Of a stretch of DNA of 5,390 bases, positions 1 to 5,390 are shown piece by piece (the stretch's first letter is position 1; each line of letters begins with the position of its first letter). This DNA comes from Myxococcales bacterium (GTDB lineage: Bacteria; Myxococcota; Polyangia; Polyangiales; Polyangiaceae): positions 1-5,390 of the forward strand of contig JAGQIY010000184.1 in NCBI GenBank assembly GCA_020430865.1, in the 5' to 3' direction. The notes under the pieces are model-generated. The model made no database searches, was not told the DNA's origin, and worked only from the letters and a program-made list of their open reading frames with translations. Position numbers and translations under genes: made by a program.

Positions 1-1175
1 CCGTCTTCCAGGAGCCTCGAGTCGATGCGGGGCTTCTCCAGCGGGTCGGTCGAGGAGAAGATCAAGCGGCCACTGCCCCGGGGCTTTCCGATGCACGTCA
101 TCATGGTCACGACCGGCGCGCTGAAGGCAGGAAACGGAATGAAGCTGCCAGGCTGGAGCTGCATGTCGTTCGGACACGGGCTGCCCTTCGAGGTGAAGCG
201 CATCGTGGTCTGGATGAGCGGGTGCCGGATGCTGGAGAAGTCGTAGCGCGGCACGAACACCAGGGCAGCCCCAGGGTGATCGAGCAGGCGCTTGTTGACT
301 GCTGGGACCACCGCGACCTCGGAGACCCCGAGGCGCGCGAGCTGGTCTTCTGGACCCACGCCCGAGCGCAGTAGAATCGCTGGCGTGAGGATGGCTCCGG
401 CGCAGAGCAACACCTGCTTGCAGCGCACGACCCGCGTCTCTCCACGATACCGGAGCTCGACGCCGCTGATGCGCTGGTTCTCGAACAGCAGTCGCTGGAC
501 CAGCGCACCGCCACACACCGTCAGGTTCGGACGGGCCCGTACCTCCCGGGTGAGGTAGCAGGTGGCGGCGTTCTGACGCACGCCGTCGATCTTGTTCATC
601 ACGTGTGGCCCGTAGCCAGTGGTCAGCGGACTGTTGTGGTCGTGGCAGCGCTCGAACCCGACGTCGGCGCAGCACTCCATGAAGGCAGCCTGCCAAGGCA
701 CGAGCTCGCTCTCGGTGTGACGACGCACGCGGATCGGCCCTGACTGGCCGTGCCACTCGTCGTCGATGTCCAGGTCGGTCTCGAGGCGCTTGAAGGCTGG
801 CAGACAGCGCTCGAAGCTCCACTCCGGGAGGCCGAAGCTCGCCCACTCGTCGTAGTCGTAGGGCTGGCCACGCAGCGCGATGCAGGTGTTCACCGCGCTG
901 GAGCCGCCGACAACTTTGCCCCGCGGAAATGGAAACGTGCGTTGCTTCTTCAGCGGCAGGTGGCGGAAGTGCCAGTCGTGGCGGTGGATCGAGTTCTCGA
1001 GTCCGTTGCTGAGGTCTTCGGGGAGCGCCTCCGGCTCTGGACCGTAGTCGGGCCCCGCCTCGAGCAAGAGCACCTGACGCGCAGAGTTCTCCGTCGCGCG
1101 GGCCGCGATCACCGCCCCCGCAGAACCTGCGCCGATCACCACGATGTCAGCGTCGCTGGGCAGCGCCGCACTCAC
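1..1175 (-). CDS. GMC-family FAD-dependent oxidoreductase, 3' end cut by window edge
   Basis: Flavoenzyme of the glucose-methanol-choline family, which oxidises alcohols, sterols or similar substrates and passes electrons to oxygen or a carrier. I translated the minus strand by hand: 391 uninterrupted codons run to the window edge. Seen: Rossmann FAD motif GAGSAG at residues 15-20, the acidic ribose-binding residue in LLLEAG (E39), GMC signature 1 around RGKVVGGSSAVN (85-96) and a signature-2-like stretch GAILTPAILLRSGVGP (260-275). Family members are usually 500-560 aa, so roughly a quarter, including the catalytic His region, lies outside. I chose the GTG at 1175 because AGAGG (1184-1188) sits 8 nt upstream and the Rossmann strand begins about ten residues in. 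An in-frame GTG at 1214 is the alternative, and a stop at 1320-1322 bounds the frame. The gene is divergent from the acyl-CoA synthetase gene. There is no evident signal peptide, so it is probably cytoplasmic. The family call is firm; the substrate is unknown. Confidence 0.93.
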   Translation of the reverse strand, partial: MSAALPSDADIVVIGAGSAGAVIAARATENSARQVLLLEAGPDYGPEPEALPEDLSNGLENSIHRHDWHFRHLPLKKQRTFPFPRGKVVGGSSAVNTCIALRGQPYDYDEWASFGLPEWSFERCLPAFKRLETDLDIDDEWHGQSGPIRVRRHTESELVPWQAAFMECCADVGFERCHDHNSPLTTGYGPHVMNKIDGVRQNAATCYLTREVRARPNLTVCGGALVQRLLFENQRISGVELRYRGETRVVRCKQVLLCAGAILTPAILLRSGVGPEDQLARLGVSEVAVVPAVNKRLLDHPGAALVFVPRYDFSSIRHPLIQTTMRFTSKGSPCPNDMQLQPGSFIPFPAFSAPVVTMMTCIGKPRGSGRLIFSSTDPLEKPRIDSRLLED

Positions 1176-1221
1176 CCCTCGAGCCTCTGAAGGACCCCGA
1201 CTAGCCTCGGTCACGAGCGTC

Positions 1222-1250
1222 TTTATCCGACCGCAGGTCCCGAGCCGCAA
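1222..1250 (-). promoter_or_regulatory. Weak candidate promoter for the GMC oxidoreductase gene
   Basis: On the minus strand TTGCGG (1250-1245) is followed by a 17-nt spacer and GATAAA (1227-1222), which match the sigma70 -35 and -10 consensus at about 3/6 and 4/6 positions. Initiation near 1215 would give a leader of about 40 nt to the GTG at 1175, consistent with that start. In GC-rich DNA such matches are weak evidence. Confidence 0.25.
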
Positions 1251-1327
1251 CTCTTCAAAGGCGCGGAGGGCACATCGCGCGGGGACACCCACGCGACGCA
1301 GCCGCACCAGAACGCCGTGTCAGCTGG

Positions 1328-1349
1328 TGGCGCCTGACCGGCGGCGCCA
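1328..1349. repeat. Perfect 7-bp inverted repeat with 8-nt spacer (operator candidate)
   Basis: TGGCGCC at 1328-1334 and GGCGCCA at 1343-1349 are exact reverse complements separated by 8 nt, giving a 22-bp dyad within the divergent promoter region. The size and spacing are typical of a binding site for a dimeric repressor. It lies about 60 bp upstream of the candidate -35 of the synthetase promoter. No T-run follows on either strand, so a terminator is unlikely. An operator role is inference; chance is possible because GGCGCC is itself palindromic. Confidence 0.4.
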
Positions 1350-1412
1350 ATGCTCGTCGCTCCCTCTCCCCCAAACCCCATCGAAACAGCTGATTCTCGC
1401 ACCCGGCCGCGG

Positions 1413-1441
1413 TTGTCACCGGGAGGTTTCACGCCTATCCT
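1413..1441 (+). promoter_or_regulatory. Candidate sigma70-type promoter for the acyl-CoA synthetase gene
   Basis: TTGTCA at 1413-1418 (5/6 to the -35 consensus), a 17-nt spacer, then TATCCT at 1436-1441 (4/6 to the -10 consensus). Transcription would begin around 1447-1449, leaving a leader of only about 18-20 nt before the ATG at 1466. Position, spacing and direction agree with the downstream gene; there is no experimental support. Confidence 0.42.
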
Positions 1442-1444
1442 CGG

Positions 1445-1458
1445 CCGGCTCAAGCCGG
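1445..1458. repeat. Palindrome at the synthetase transcription/translation start
   Basis: CCGGCT (1445-1450), CA, AGCCGG (1453-1458) form an interrupted palindrome that also folds as a 5-bp stem with a TCAA tetraloop. Its right arm overlaps the Shine-Dalgarno GGAGG (1457-1461), and the predicted transcription start falls inside its left arm. It could be an operator over the start site or, if transcription starts further upstream, an RNA hairpin masking the ribosome site. Both roles are inference. Confidence 0.4.
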
Positions 1459-1465
1459 AGGATCG

Positions 1466-3238
1466 ATGGGACTGAAGCAGCGTCTGCGCTCGACTTGGAT
1501 CGAACTGGAAGCCACCGGGAGGCTGCTCCCGCACTTGCACCGGGTGCTACCCGGAAGCCACTGGCACATCGCGCGCATCATCGCGCGGAACGCCGAGCGC
1601 TTCGGGAACCACACGGCGCTGCGCTACCTCGAGGAGAGCTACTCCTGGCAGGAGTTCGAGGACCGCCTCGCGCGCTACGCCGGTTACCTGCGTCGCAAGG
1701 GCATCAAGCAGGGCGACGTGGTCGCGCTGATGATGGACAACCGACCTGACTTTCTATTCATCGAGGCCGCCGTGTGTCGCCTCGGCGCTATTTCCGCGCT
1801 GATCAACACGAACTTGATCGAGCACGCGCTCGTCCACGCCATCAACATCGGCCACCCGAAGCTGGTGATCGGCGGCAGCGAGCACGCTCTGCAGCTCAGG
1901 CAAGTCGCGGGCGAGCTCTGCGTGAAGGAGAGCGAAGTCCTCGTGCAGCTGGAGCACGACGATGACGACGCCCAGGGCTTCGCGACGCTGAACGCCGACC
2001 TCGGGAAGGCGATTCAGGTGCGCGACAACGCCAAGACCAAGCCTGACGACGGCATGTGCTACATCTACACCTCGGGCACGACTGGACTGCCCAAGGCGGC
2101 CATCGTCACCCACAAGCGCTTCCTGCTCGCGGCGCACCTCTTCGGGCGCTCGATCCATGATGCCGCGCCGGACGACGTGATCTACGCCACGCTGCCTCTC
2201 TACCACTCCAACGCGCAGTGGGCGGGATTCGGGGCCAGCGTCACGTCGGCGGGCACGCTGGCATTGCGCCGCAAGTTCAGCGCGAGCCAGTTCTGGGATG
2301 ACGTGCGGAAATTCGGAGCGACCCACTTCATCTACATCGGCGAGCTGTGCAGGTACCTGCTGAATCAGCCTCCGAATAGCCGCGATCGCGATCACCAGCT
2401 GCGTGGCGGCACCGGCAACGGCCTGCGTCCGGACATCTGGGAAGCCTTCACCAGTCGCTTCGGTGTGCCGGTGATGCGCGAGTTCTACGGAGCCACCGAG
2501 GGCAACGCGCCGATGTTCAACATCGAGGGCAAGCCCGGCATGGTGGGGCGTCTCCGCCCCGGACAGATCATCGTCAAATGCGATCTCTCGAGCGGCGAGG
2601 TCCTGCGCAACGCGCAGGGCCTGTGCGAAGAGGTCGAGGTGGGAGGCACTGGGCTGTTCCTCGGGAAGATCAACGCCGTGACCCGCTTCGACGGCTACGT
2701 GGACAATCAGGCAACGCAGAAGAAGGTGATCACGGACGTGCTGAAGCACGGCGACACCTACTTCAACTCGGGTGACCTGCTCACCCTGAACGAGGACAAG
2801 TGGGTCGCGTTCGCCGATCGCGTTGGCGACACCTTTCGCTGGAAGGGTGAGAACGTCTCGACCAACGAGGTCGCCGAGGTGCTCAACGCTGCACCCGGAG
2901 TGCTGGAGAGCAACGTCTACGGCGTCCAGGTCACCGGCACCGATGGCCGCGCGGGGATGGCCAGCCTGAACACCGACGAGCAGTTCGATCTCGGCGCCTT
3001 CGCGGCCTTCGTGATCGACAAGCTGCCAGGCTATCAGCGCCCCTACTTCATTCGGGTCCAAGACGGCATGCGCATCACCGGCACGTTCAAGCACCAGAAG
3101 GTCGACTACCGCAAGGAGGGGTACGACCCCACCCAGGTCAACGGCGACGCCCTCTACTACCTCGACGGAGAGCGCTACGTCCCGATCGACGCCGAGCTAC
3201 ACCAGAAGTTGGTGAGCGGCGAGGTCAGCCCGCGCTGA
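1466..3238 (+). CDS. Long-chain/very-long-chain fatty acyl-CoA synthetase (FATP/ACSVL type)
   Basis: ATP-dependent fatty acid:CoA ligase of the ANL adenylating superfamily. It activates fatty acids via an acyl-adenylate for beta-oxidation or lipid synthesis, probably at the inner face of the membrane. At 590 aa it is normal length. Seen: the P-loop YTSGTTGLPK (201-210), GNGLRPDIW (317-325), YGATEGN (341-347), FNSGDLL (433-439), the FATP-characteristic DRVGDTFRWKGENVS (451-465), and the C-terminal TGTFKHQK (538-545), which contains the lysine expected to act in adenylation. These particular motifs place it with FATP/very-long-chain synthetases and mycobacterial FadD6-like enzymes rather than E. 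coli FadD. The ATG at 1466 has GGAGG 4 nt upstream. The gene is divergent from the GMC oxidoreductase and convergent with an acyl-CoA thioesterase. An acidic run (DDDD, 165-168) sits in the linker before the P-loop. Chain-length preference cannot be read from the sequence. Confidence 0.95.
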   Translation: MGLKQRLRSTWIELEATGRLLPHLHRVLPGSHWHIARIIARNAERFGNHTALRYLEESYSWQEFEDRLARYAGYLRRKGIKQGDVVALMMDNRPDFLFIEAAVCRLGAISALINTNLIEHALVHAINIGHPKLVIGGSEHALQLRQVAGELCVKESEVLVQLEHDDDDAQGFATLNADLGKAIQVRDNAKTKPDDGMCYIYTSGTTGLPKAAIVTHKRFLLAAHLFGRSIHDAAPDDVIYATLPLYHSNAQWAGFGASVTSAGTLALRRKFSASQFWDDVRKFGATHFIYIGELCRYLLNQPPNSRDRDHQLRGGTGNGLRPDIWEAFTSRFGVPVMREFYGATEGNAPMFNIEGKPGMVGRLRPGQIIVKCDLSSGEVLRNAQGLCEEVEVGGTGLFLGKINAVTRFDGYVDNQATQKKVITDVLKHGDTYFNSGDLLTLNEDKWVAFADRVGDTFRWKGENVSTNEVAEVLNAAPGVLESNVYGVQVTGTDGRAGMASLNTDEQFDLGAFAAFVIDKLPGYQRPYFIRVQDGMRITGTFKHQKVDYRKEGYDPTQVNGDALYYLDGERYVPIDAELHQKLVSGEVSPR

Positions 3239-3242
3239 GCCA

Positions 3243-3280
3243 GGGCGCGCCGGGCGCCCGCACACAATTCCTCACGGAAT
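3243..3280. terminator. Possible bidirectional terminator between convergent genes
   Basis: Two hairpins occupy the gap between the synthetase stop and the thioesterase stop. The first has stem GGGCGC (3243-3248) with GCGCCC (3254-3259) and a 5-nt loop. The second has stem ATTCC (3267-3271) with GGAAT (3276-3280) and a 4-nt loop; it touches the thioesterase stop codon. Neither is followed by a real T-run, so they may need Rho or act only as 3'-end stabilisers. The convergent position supports termination here. Confidence 0.4.
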
Positions 3281-3717
3281 CATTCGGAGACCTCGGGCGC
3301 CAGCAGCACCTCGAGTACGTTGGCTGGCAGACGCCGGGGACGGTGGTTGTCGTCGACGCAGGCGAGCACGGTCTCGCCGCTGCACACCAAATCTTCTTCG
3401 TGGAGGATGCGGTAGCCGAAGCCGACCTTGACCCGCGTCACGAGCGAGACTCGAGTCTCTACCAGCAGCTCATCATCGAAGCGCGCAGTGCGCTTGTAGT
3501 CCAGATGCGCCGAGATCACCGGGAGGTGCACGCCCTCTTGCTCGGCCCACTGTGCGTAGCTCACGCCGCGGCGGCGCAGGTACTCCACGCGCGCGGCCTC
3601 GAAGTACACCAGGTAGTTCGCGTGGTGCACGATCGCCATCAGATCGGTCTCGCAGAAGCGCACACGGAGCGAGTAACGGGTGAGCGCGTGCTCGGGGATC
3701 TCGACTAGGTTGGGCAC
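3280..3717 (-). CDS. YbgC/FadM-type hotdog-fold acyl-CoA thioesterase
   Basis: Cytoplasmic 4HBT-family thioesterase that hydrolyses acyl-CoA to free acid and CoA. At 145 aa it is a full single hotdog domain. The signature ETDLMAIVHHANYLVYFEAA spans residues 23-42, with D25 at the usual catalytic aspartate position and H32/N34/Y35 as in YbgC-type enzymes. It is followed by ARVEYLRRRG and a typical second half (LDYKRTARFDDEL, 72-84). The GTG at 3717 is the first start after an in-frame TGA 15 nt upstream. No clear Shine-Dalgarno precedes it, so it may be translated by coupling or weakly. It lies 43 nt after the fluoride-channel gene and is probably the last gene of that operon, tail to tail with the acyl-CoA synthetase, whose reaction it opposes. 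No tol-pal genes, the usual E. coli ybgC neighbours, are present. The acyl substrate is unknown; a FadM-like long-chain role or a 4-hydroxybenzoyl-CoA-like role are alternatives. Confidence 0.9.
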   Translation of the reverse strand: MPNLVEIPEHALTRYSLRVRFCETDLMAIVHHANYLVYFEAARVEYLRRRGVSYAQWAEQEGVHLPVISAHLDYKRTARFDDELLVETRVSLVTRVKVGFGYRILHEEDLVCSGETVLACVDDNHRPRRLPANVLEVLLAPEVSE

Positions 3718-3760
3718 CGCGGGAGCATGTCAGAAGGCCGCGCTCGCGCGCGCGAAATCG

Positions 3761-4144
3761 CTAGCCCGCGATCCATCGCCCGAGGCTCAGGCCCAGCACG
3801 ATGCCCGCGAAGCCCACGCCGTTCTGCAACAACACCGAGAACAGCCCGCCACCGATCTGGCCGTCTCGCAGCATCTGCACCGTCTCGAAGGCGTAGGTCG
3901 AGAACGTCGTGAAGGCCCCCATGAAGCCCGTGAGCAGGATCAACCGCGTCGCGGACGAGCCAGGCATGCGCGGCTCGGTCACCGCCCACACCACACCGAA
4001 CAGCAGCGAGCCGAGGATGTTGACGGTGATGGTCGCCCACGGCAGGCGTGTGCCGAACCAGTGGCTGACGAGCAGGCCCAGAGACCAGCGGGCCAGAGCG
4101 CCCAGGCTCCCGCCCAGCGCAACCAGAGCCACGTTCTTCAGCAT
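3761..4144 (-). CDS. crcB: CrcB/Fluc fluoride ion channel
   Basis: Small inner-membrane channel that lets fluoride leave the cell; Fluc proteins work as antiparallel dual-topology homodimers. The 127 aa give four hydrophobic segments (about 4-26, 36-55, 67-91 and 100-122). Family hallmarks seen: GGSLGALAR (11-19), TVNILGS with pore Asn N42 (40-46), and GFMGAFTTFSTYAFE (73-87) with the first Phe-box residue at F81. The position of the second Phe-box residue is Tyr (Y84). I chose the ATG at 4144 because MLKN followed by the glycine-rich first helix is the normal N-terminus and GAGGG lies 10 nt upstream; an in-frame TTG at 4168 would add eight residues. It follows the glycosylase stop by 26 nt and precedes the thioesterase by 43 nt, so it is probably co-transcribed with both. 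Only one crcB copy is seen here, consistent with a homodimer. I saw no fluoride riboswitch next to it. Confidence 0.95.
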   Translation of the reverse strand: MLKNVALVALGGSLGALARWSLGLLVSHWFGTRLPWATITVNILGSLLFGVVWAVTEPRMPGSSATRLILLTGFMGAFTTFSTYAFETVQMLRDGQIGGGLFSVLLQNGVGFAGIVLGLSLGRWIAG

Positions 4145-4170
4145 CGGCGCCGCACCCTCATACCACAAAC

Positions 4171-5181
4171 TCAGGCGCCGCCAGGTTTTGGGGCGGACTT
4201 CTTTGCTGGTGTCTTCGCGGCCTTCTTCCGGGTCTGCTCGCGGGTCTTGGTCGCCCGAGGATCGGGCAAGCCGCTCTTGCTCCGCTCCTCTTGGCGGTCT
4301 TCGAGCTCGTCGATACTGCGCGGCCAGTCTGCCTTCAGGAGCCTGGAGAGACTGCGGTCCGCAAGCAATTTGCCGCCGGTCTGACAGCGCGGGCAGTAGT
4401 TCACTTCGTTGTCGGCATGACGAATACGCTGAACCGCGGTGCCGCAGACCGGACAGGGTTGCTTGAAGCGACCGTGCACGGCCATCTCCTCACGGAACGC
4501 GGTGACCTTGTCAGGGAAGCCGTCGCCCACTTCGTCTCGCAAGCGCTGGGTCCACAGCTCCAGGGTGGACCGCACGGACGCGTACAGCCTTTCGACCTGT
4601 TCGGTCTTGAGCTGCGCGGTGCGCTGCACCGGCGAGAGACCGGCGTGGAACAGGATCTCGTCAGAGTAGGCGTTGCCGATGCCGCTCAGGATACGCGGGT
4701 CGGTCAGCGCGCGTTTCAACGTACGATTCTCCCGAAGTATTGCCTCACGGAACTCATCGACATCGATCTCCAGGGGCTCGACGCCTCCTCTATCGAAGGC
4801 TCGCAGCGCCGCCTCGCCACGCACGAGGTGCAAGCTGGCGCGCTTCTTGGTGCCGGCTTCCGTGAGCAGCAGAGTGCCCTGCTCGAAGTCGAAGCCCGCC
4901 AGGCCAAGCTTCTTCGGGATGGCCGCCCCGGCTGGCCCCCAGCGCAAGCGCCCTGCGATCATCAGATGCAGCACGAGCCACAGATCGCCCTCGAACCGCC
5001 AGACGATGCGCTTGCCCAGGCGACGGAATCCCAGCACGCGCCTGCCCACGAGCTCACGCATGGGCGGCTCGAAGGTCCGCACCAAAAACGGGCTGGGGCA
5101 ACGGAAGGCCCTCAGCTCCGCGCCCTCGAGGAGCGCACTCAAACGCTCGATGTACACGCTGACGTCAGGAAGCTCCGGCAC
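4171..5181 (-). CDS. mutM: Formamidopyrimidine-DNA glycosylase (Fpg/MutM-Nei family), divergent, with basic C-terminal tail
   Basis: Base-excision-repair glycosylase/AP lyase that removes oxidised bases from DNA. Seen: N-terminus MPELPD, giving catalytic P2 and E3 (the proline must become the N-terminus, which fixes the GTG at 5181; AGGAA lies 9 nt upstream); K57 in LGKR; the helix-two-turn-helix with TLKRALTDPRILSGIGNAYSDE (about 154-175, including N170); and a zinc finger C243-x2-C246-x16-C263-x2-C266. Departures from E. coli MutM are PELPD for PELPE, HLMIAG (72-77) where HLGMSG is usual, and no Arg in the finger hairpin (ADNEVNYC), where MutM has the phosphate-binding Arg. The domain ends near residue 290; residues 295-336 form a Lys/Ala/Pro-rich, probably disordered tail like a histone H1 tail. 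Usual length is about 270 aa. First gene of the probable operon with crcB and the thioesterase. The family is certain; the symbol marks the nearest named family, and the lesion preference may differ from MutM. Confidence 0.9.
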   Translation of the reverse strand: MPELPDVSVYIERLSALLEGAELRAFRCPSPFLVRTFEPPMRELVGRRVLGFRRLGKRIVWRFEGDLWLVLHLMIAGRLRWGPAGAAIPKKLGLAGFDFEQGTLLLTEAGTKKRASLHLVRGEAALRAFDRGGVEPLEIDVDEFREAILRENRTLKRALTDPRILSGIGNAYSDEILFHAGLSPVQRTAQLKTEQVERLYASVRSTLELWTQRLRDEVGDGFPDKVTAFREEMAVHGRFKQPCPVCGTAVQRIRHADNEVNYCPRCQTGGKLLADRSLSRLLKADWPRSIDELEDRQEERSKSGLPDPRATKTREQTRKKAAKTPAKKSAPKPGGA

Positions 5182-5206
5182 CCCCGCAGGTTCCTGAAAA
5201 AGCCCC

Positions 5207-5232
5207 GTCCAGGCAACGGCCTAGCCCTGGAC
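5207..5232. repeat. 7-bp inverted repeat in the glycosylase leader
   Basis: GTCCAGG (5207-5213) and CCTGGAC (5226-5232) are exact reverse complements separated by 12 nt, ending 25 nt upstream of the glycosylase GTG. On the minus strand the stem is followed by GGGGC and then five T (5201-5197), so it slightly resembles an attenuator, although the T-run is displaced from the stem. It could also be an operator. Function is inference. Confidence 0.35.
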
Positions 5233-5390
5233 CGCATCGGCAAGCCACCGACTTTGTGAGAGATCCTGGCGCCGCTTGGCGCGTACCATTGGGGCCGAGG
5301 GATTTGGGGGGAGAGGCGCGCCCGGCTGCGCCTGGGGACCAGCGTGGGGAACGGCGGGAAGGCCAGCGAGAGAAAACTGGTCACGAATCG
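5233..5390. other. Upstream region with no recognised gene
   Basis: The right edge shows no reading frame on either strand that I recognise as a protein; the short minus-strand frame here has proline/arginine/serine-rich content typical of noncoding GC-rich DNA. A small hairpin (GCGCC 5269-5273, GGCGC 5278-5282) is present. The promoter of the glycosylase operon should lie here or further right, but I found no convincing -35/-10 pair. Confidence 0.5.

Larger units (their letters stand above)
1176..1465. other. Divergent intergenic region between GMC oxidoreductase and acyl-CoA synthetase genes
   Basis: This 290-bp gap separates two genes read in opposite directions, so it should contain both promoters. 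It holds a reasonable sigma70-like promoter toward the synthetase, a weaker candidate toward the oxidoreductase, a 7-bp inverted repeat with an 8-nt spacer (1328-1349) and a second palindrome at the synthetase start (1445-1458). Open frames crossing it show no recognisable protein, and I see no RNA gene in it. Confidence 0.7.

Noticed and set aside
1144..1749. 201-codon plus-strand frame through the divergent intergenic region into the synthetase
   Set aside because: It overlaps the start of a well-supported synthetase in another frame and reads as Arg/Ser/Ala-rich noise with no motif.
1754..3094. 446-codon open frame on the minus strand opposite the acyl-CoA synthetase
   Set aside because: The plus strand has unmistakable FATP-type motifs throughout; the antisense frame has no recognisable domain and is the expected by-product of high third-position GC.
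3739..3754. Alternating CG run between crcB and the thioesterase gene
   Set aside because: It is short and expected in GC-rich DNA; there is no repeat unit or T-run to support a terminator or other element.
4145..4168. Eight-residue N-terminal extension of CrcB from a TTG at 4168
   Set aside because: TTG is a poor start and CrcB proteins typically begin as seen from the ATG at 4144, which has a GAGGG ribosome site; the extension would also hide that site inside the gene.
3680..4384. 234-codon plus-strand open frame across the thioesterase start, crcB and the glycosylase tail
   Set aside because: It spans three minus-strand genes and has low-complexity Arg/Gln/His/Ala content, so it is antisense to real coding sequence.
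4291..5259. 322-codon plus-strand open frame opposite the glycosylase
   Set aside because: The minus strand encodes a full Fpg-family protein here; the opposite frame is rich in H, R, Q and L with no domain signature and is a shadow.
1329..5273. Recurrent GGCGCC hexamers near gene boundaries (for example 1329, 1343, 3253, 4146, 4174, 5268)
   Set aside because: The hexamer also occurs inside genes (for example 3296-3301), and at this base composition several copies are expected.
5139..5384. 81-codon minus-strand frame from a GTG at 5384 overlapping the glycosylase start
   Set aside because: It has no domain, its composition resembles noncoding sequence, and it overlaps the firmly placed MPELPD start in another frame.

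Overview
The window is GC-rich chromosomal DNA, with GTG starts on three of its five genes and strong third-position G/C bias. It looks like an ordinary housekeeping or lipid-metabolism neighbourhood of a high-GC bacterium. The acyl-CoA synthetase of the eukaryote-like FATP/very-long-chain type, the lysine-rich tail on a DNA glycosylase, and the overall composition would fit a myxobacterium or related deltaproteobacterial lineage, but this is inference from style. No rRNA, tRNA, insertion sequence, phage gene or CRISPR array is visible.

Layout. At the left edge, a GMC-family FAD oxidoreductase runs leftward out of the window (3' end missing). A 290-bp divergent intergenic region (1176-1465) follows, holding candidate promoters for both directions and two inverted repeats. 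Next is a rightward 590-aa very-long-chain/long-chain fatty acyl-CoA synthetase. It converges, across 41 bp with two small hairpins, on a leftward three-gene cluster. In transcription order that cluster is a Fpg/MutM-type DNA glycosylase (5181 to 4171), a CrcB/Fluc fluoride channel (4144 to 3761), and a YbgC/FadM-type hotdog acyl-CoA thioesterase (3717 to 3280). The internal gaps are 26 and 43 nt, so the three genes are probably one operon. The last 209 bp at the right edge carry no convincing gene; they include a 7-bp inverted repeat in the probable leader of the glycosylase gene.

How they fit together. The synthetase (fatty acid + ATP + CoA to acyl-CoA) and the thioesterase (acyl-CoA to fatty acid + CoA) catalyse opposing steps and lie tail to tail. 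The GMC oxidoreductase is divergent from the synthetase and could share its regulation; its substrate (alcohol, sterol or other) cannot be read from the sequence. The glycosylase and fluoride channel look like protective housekeeping functions. I see no undescribed system here. The points most worth a second look are the divergent Fpg with its histone-like basic tail and altered zinc-finger residues, and the paired inverted repeats in the divergent promoter region.
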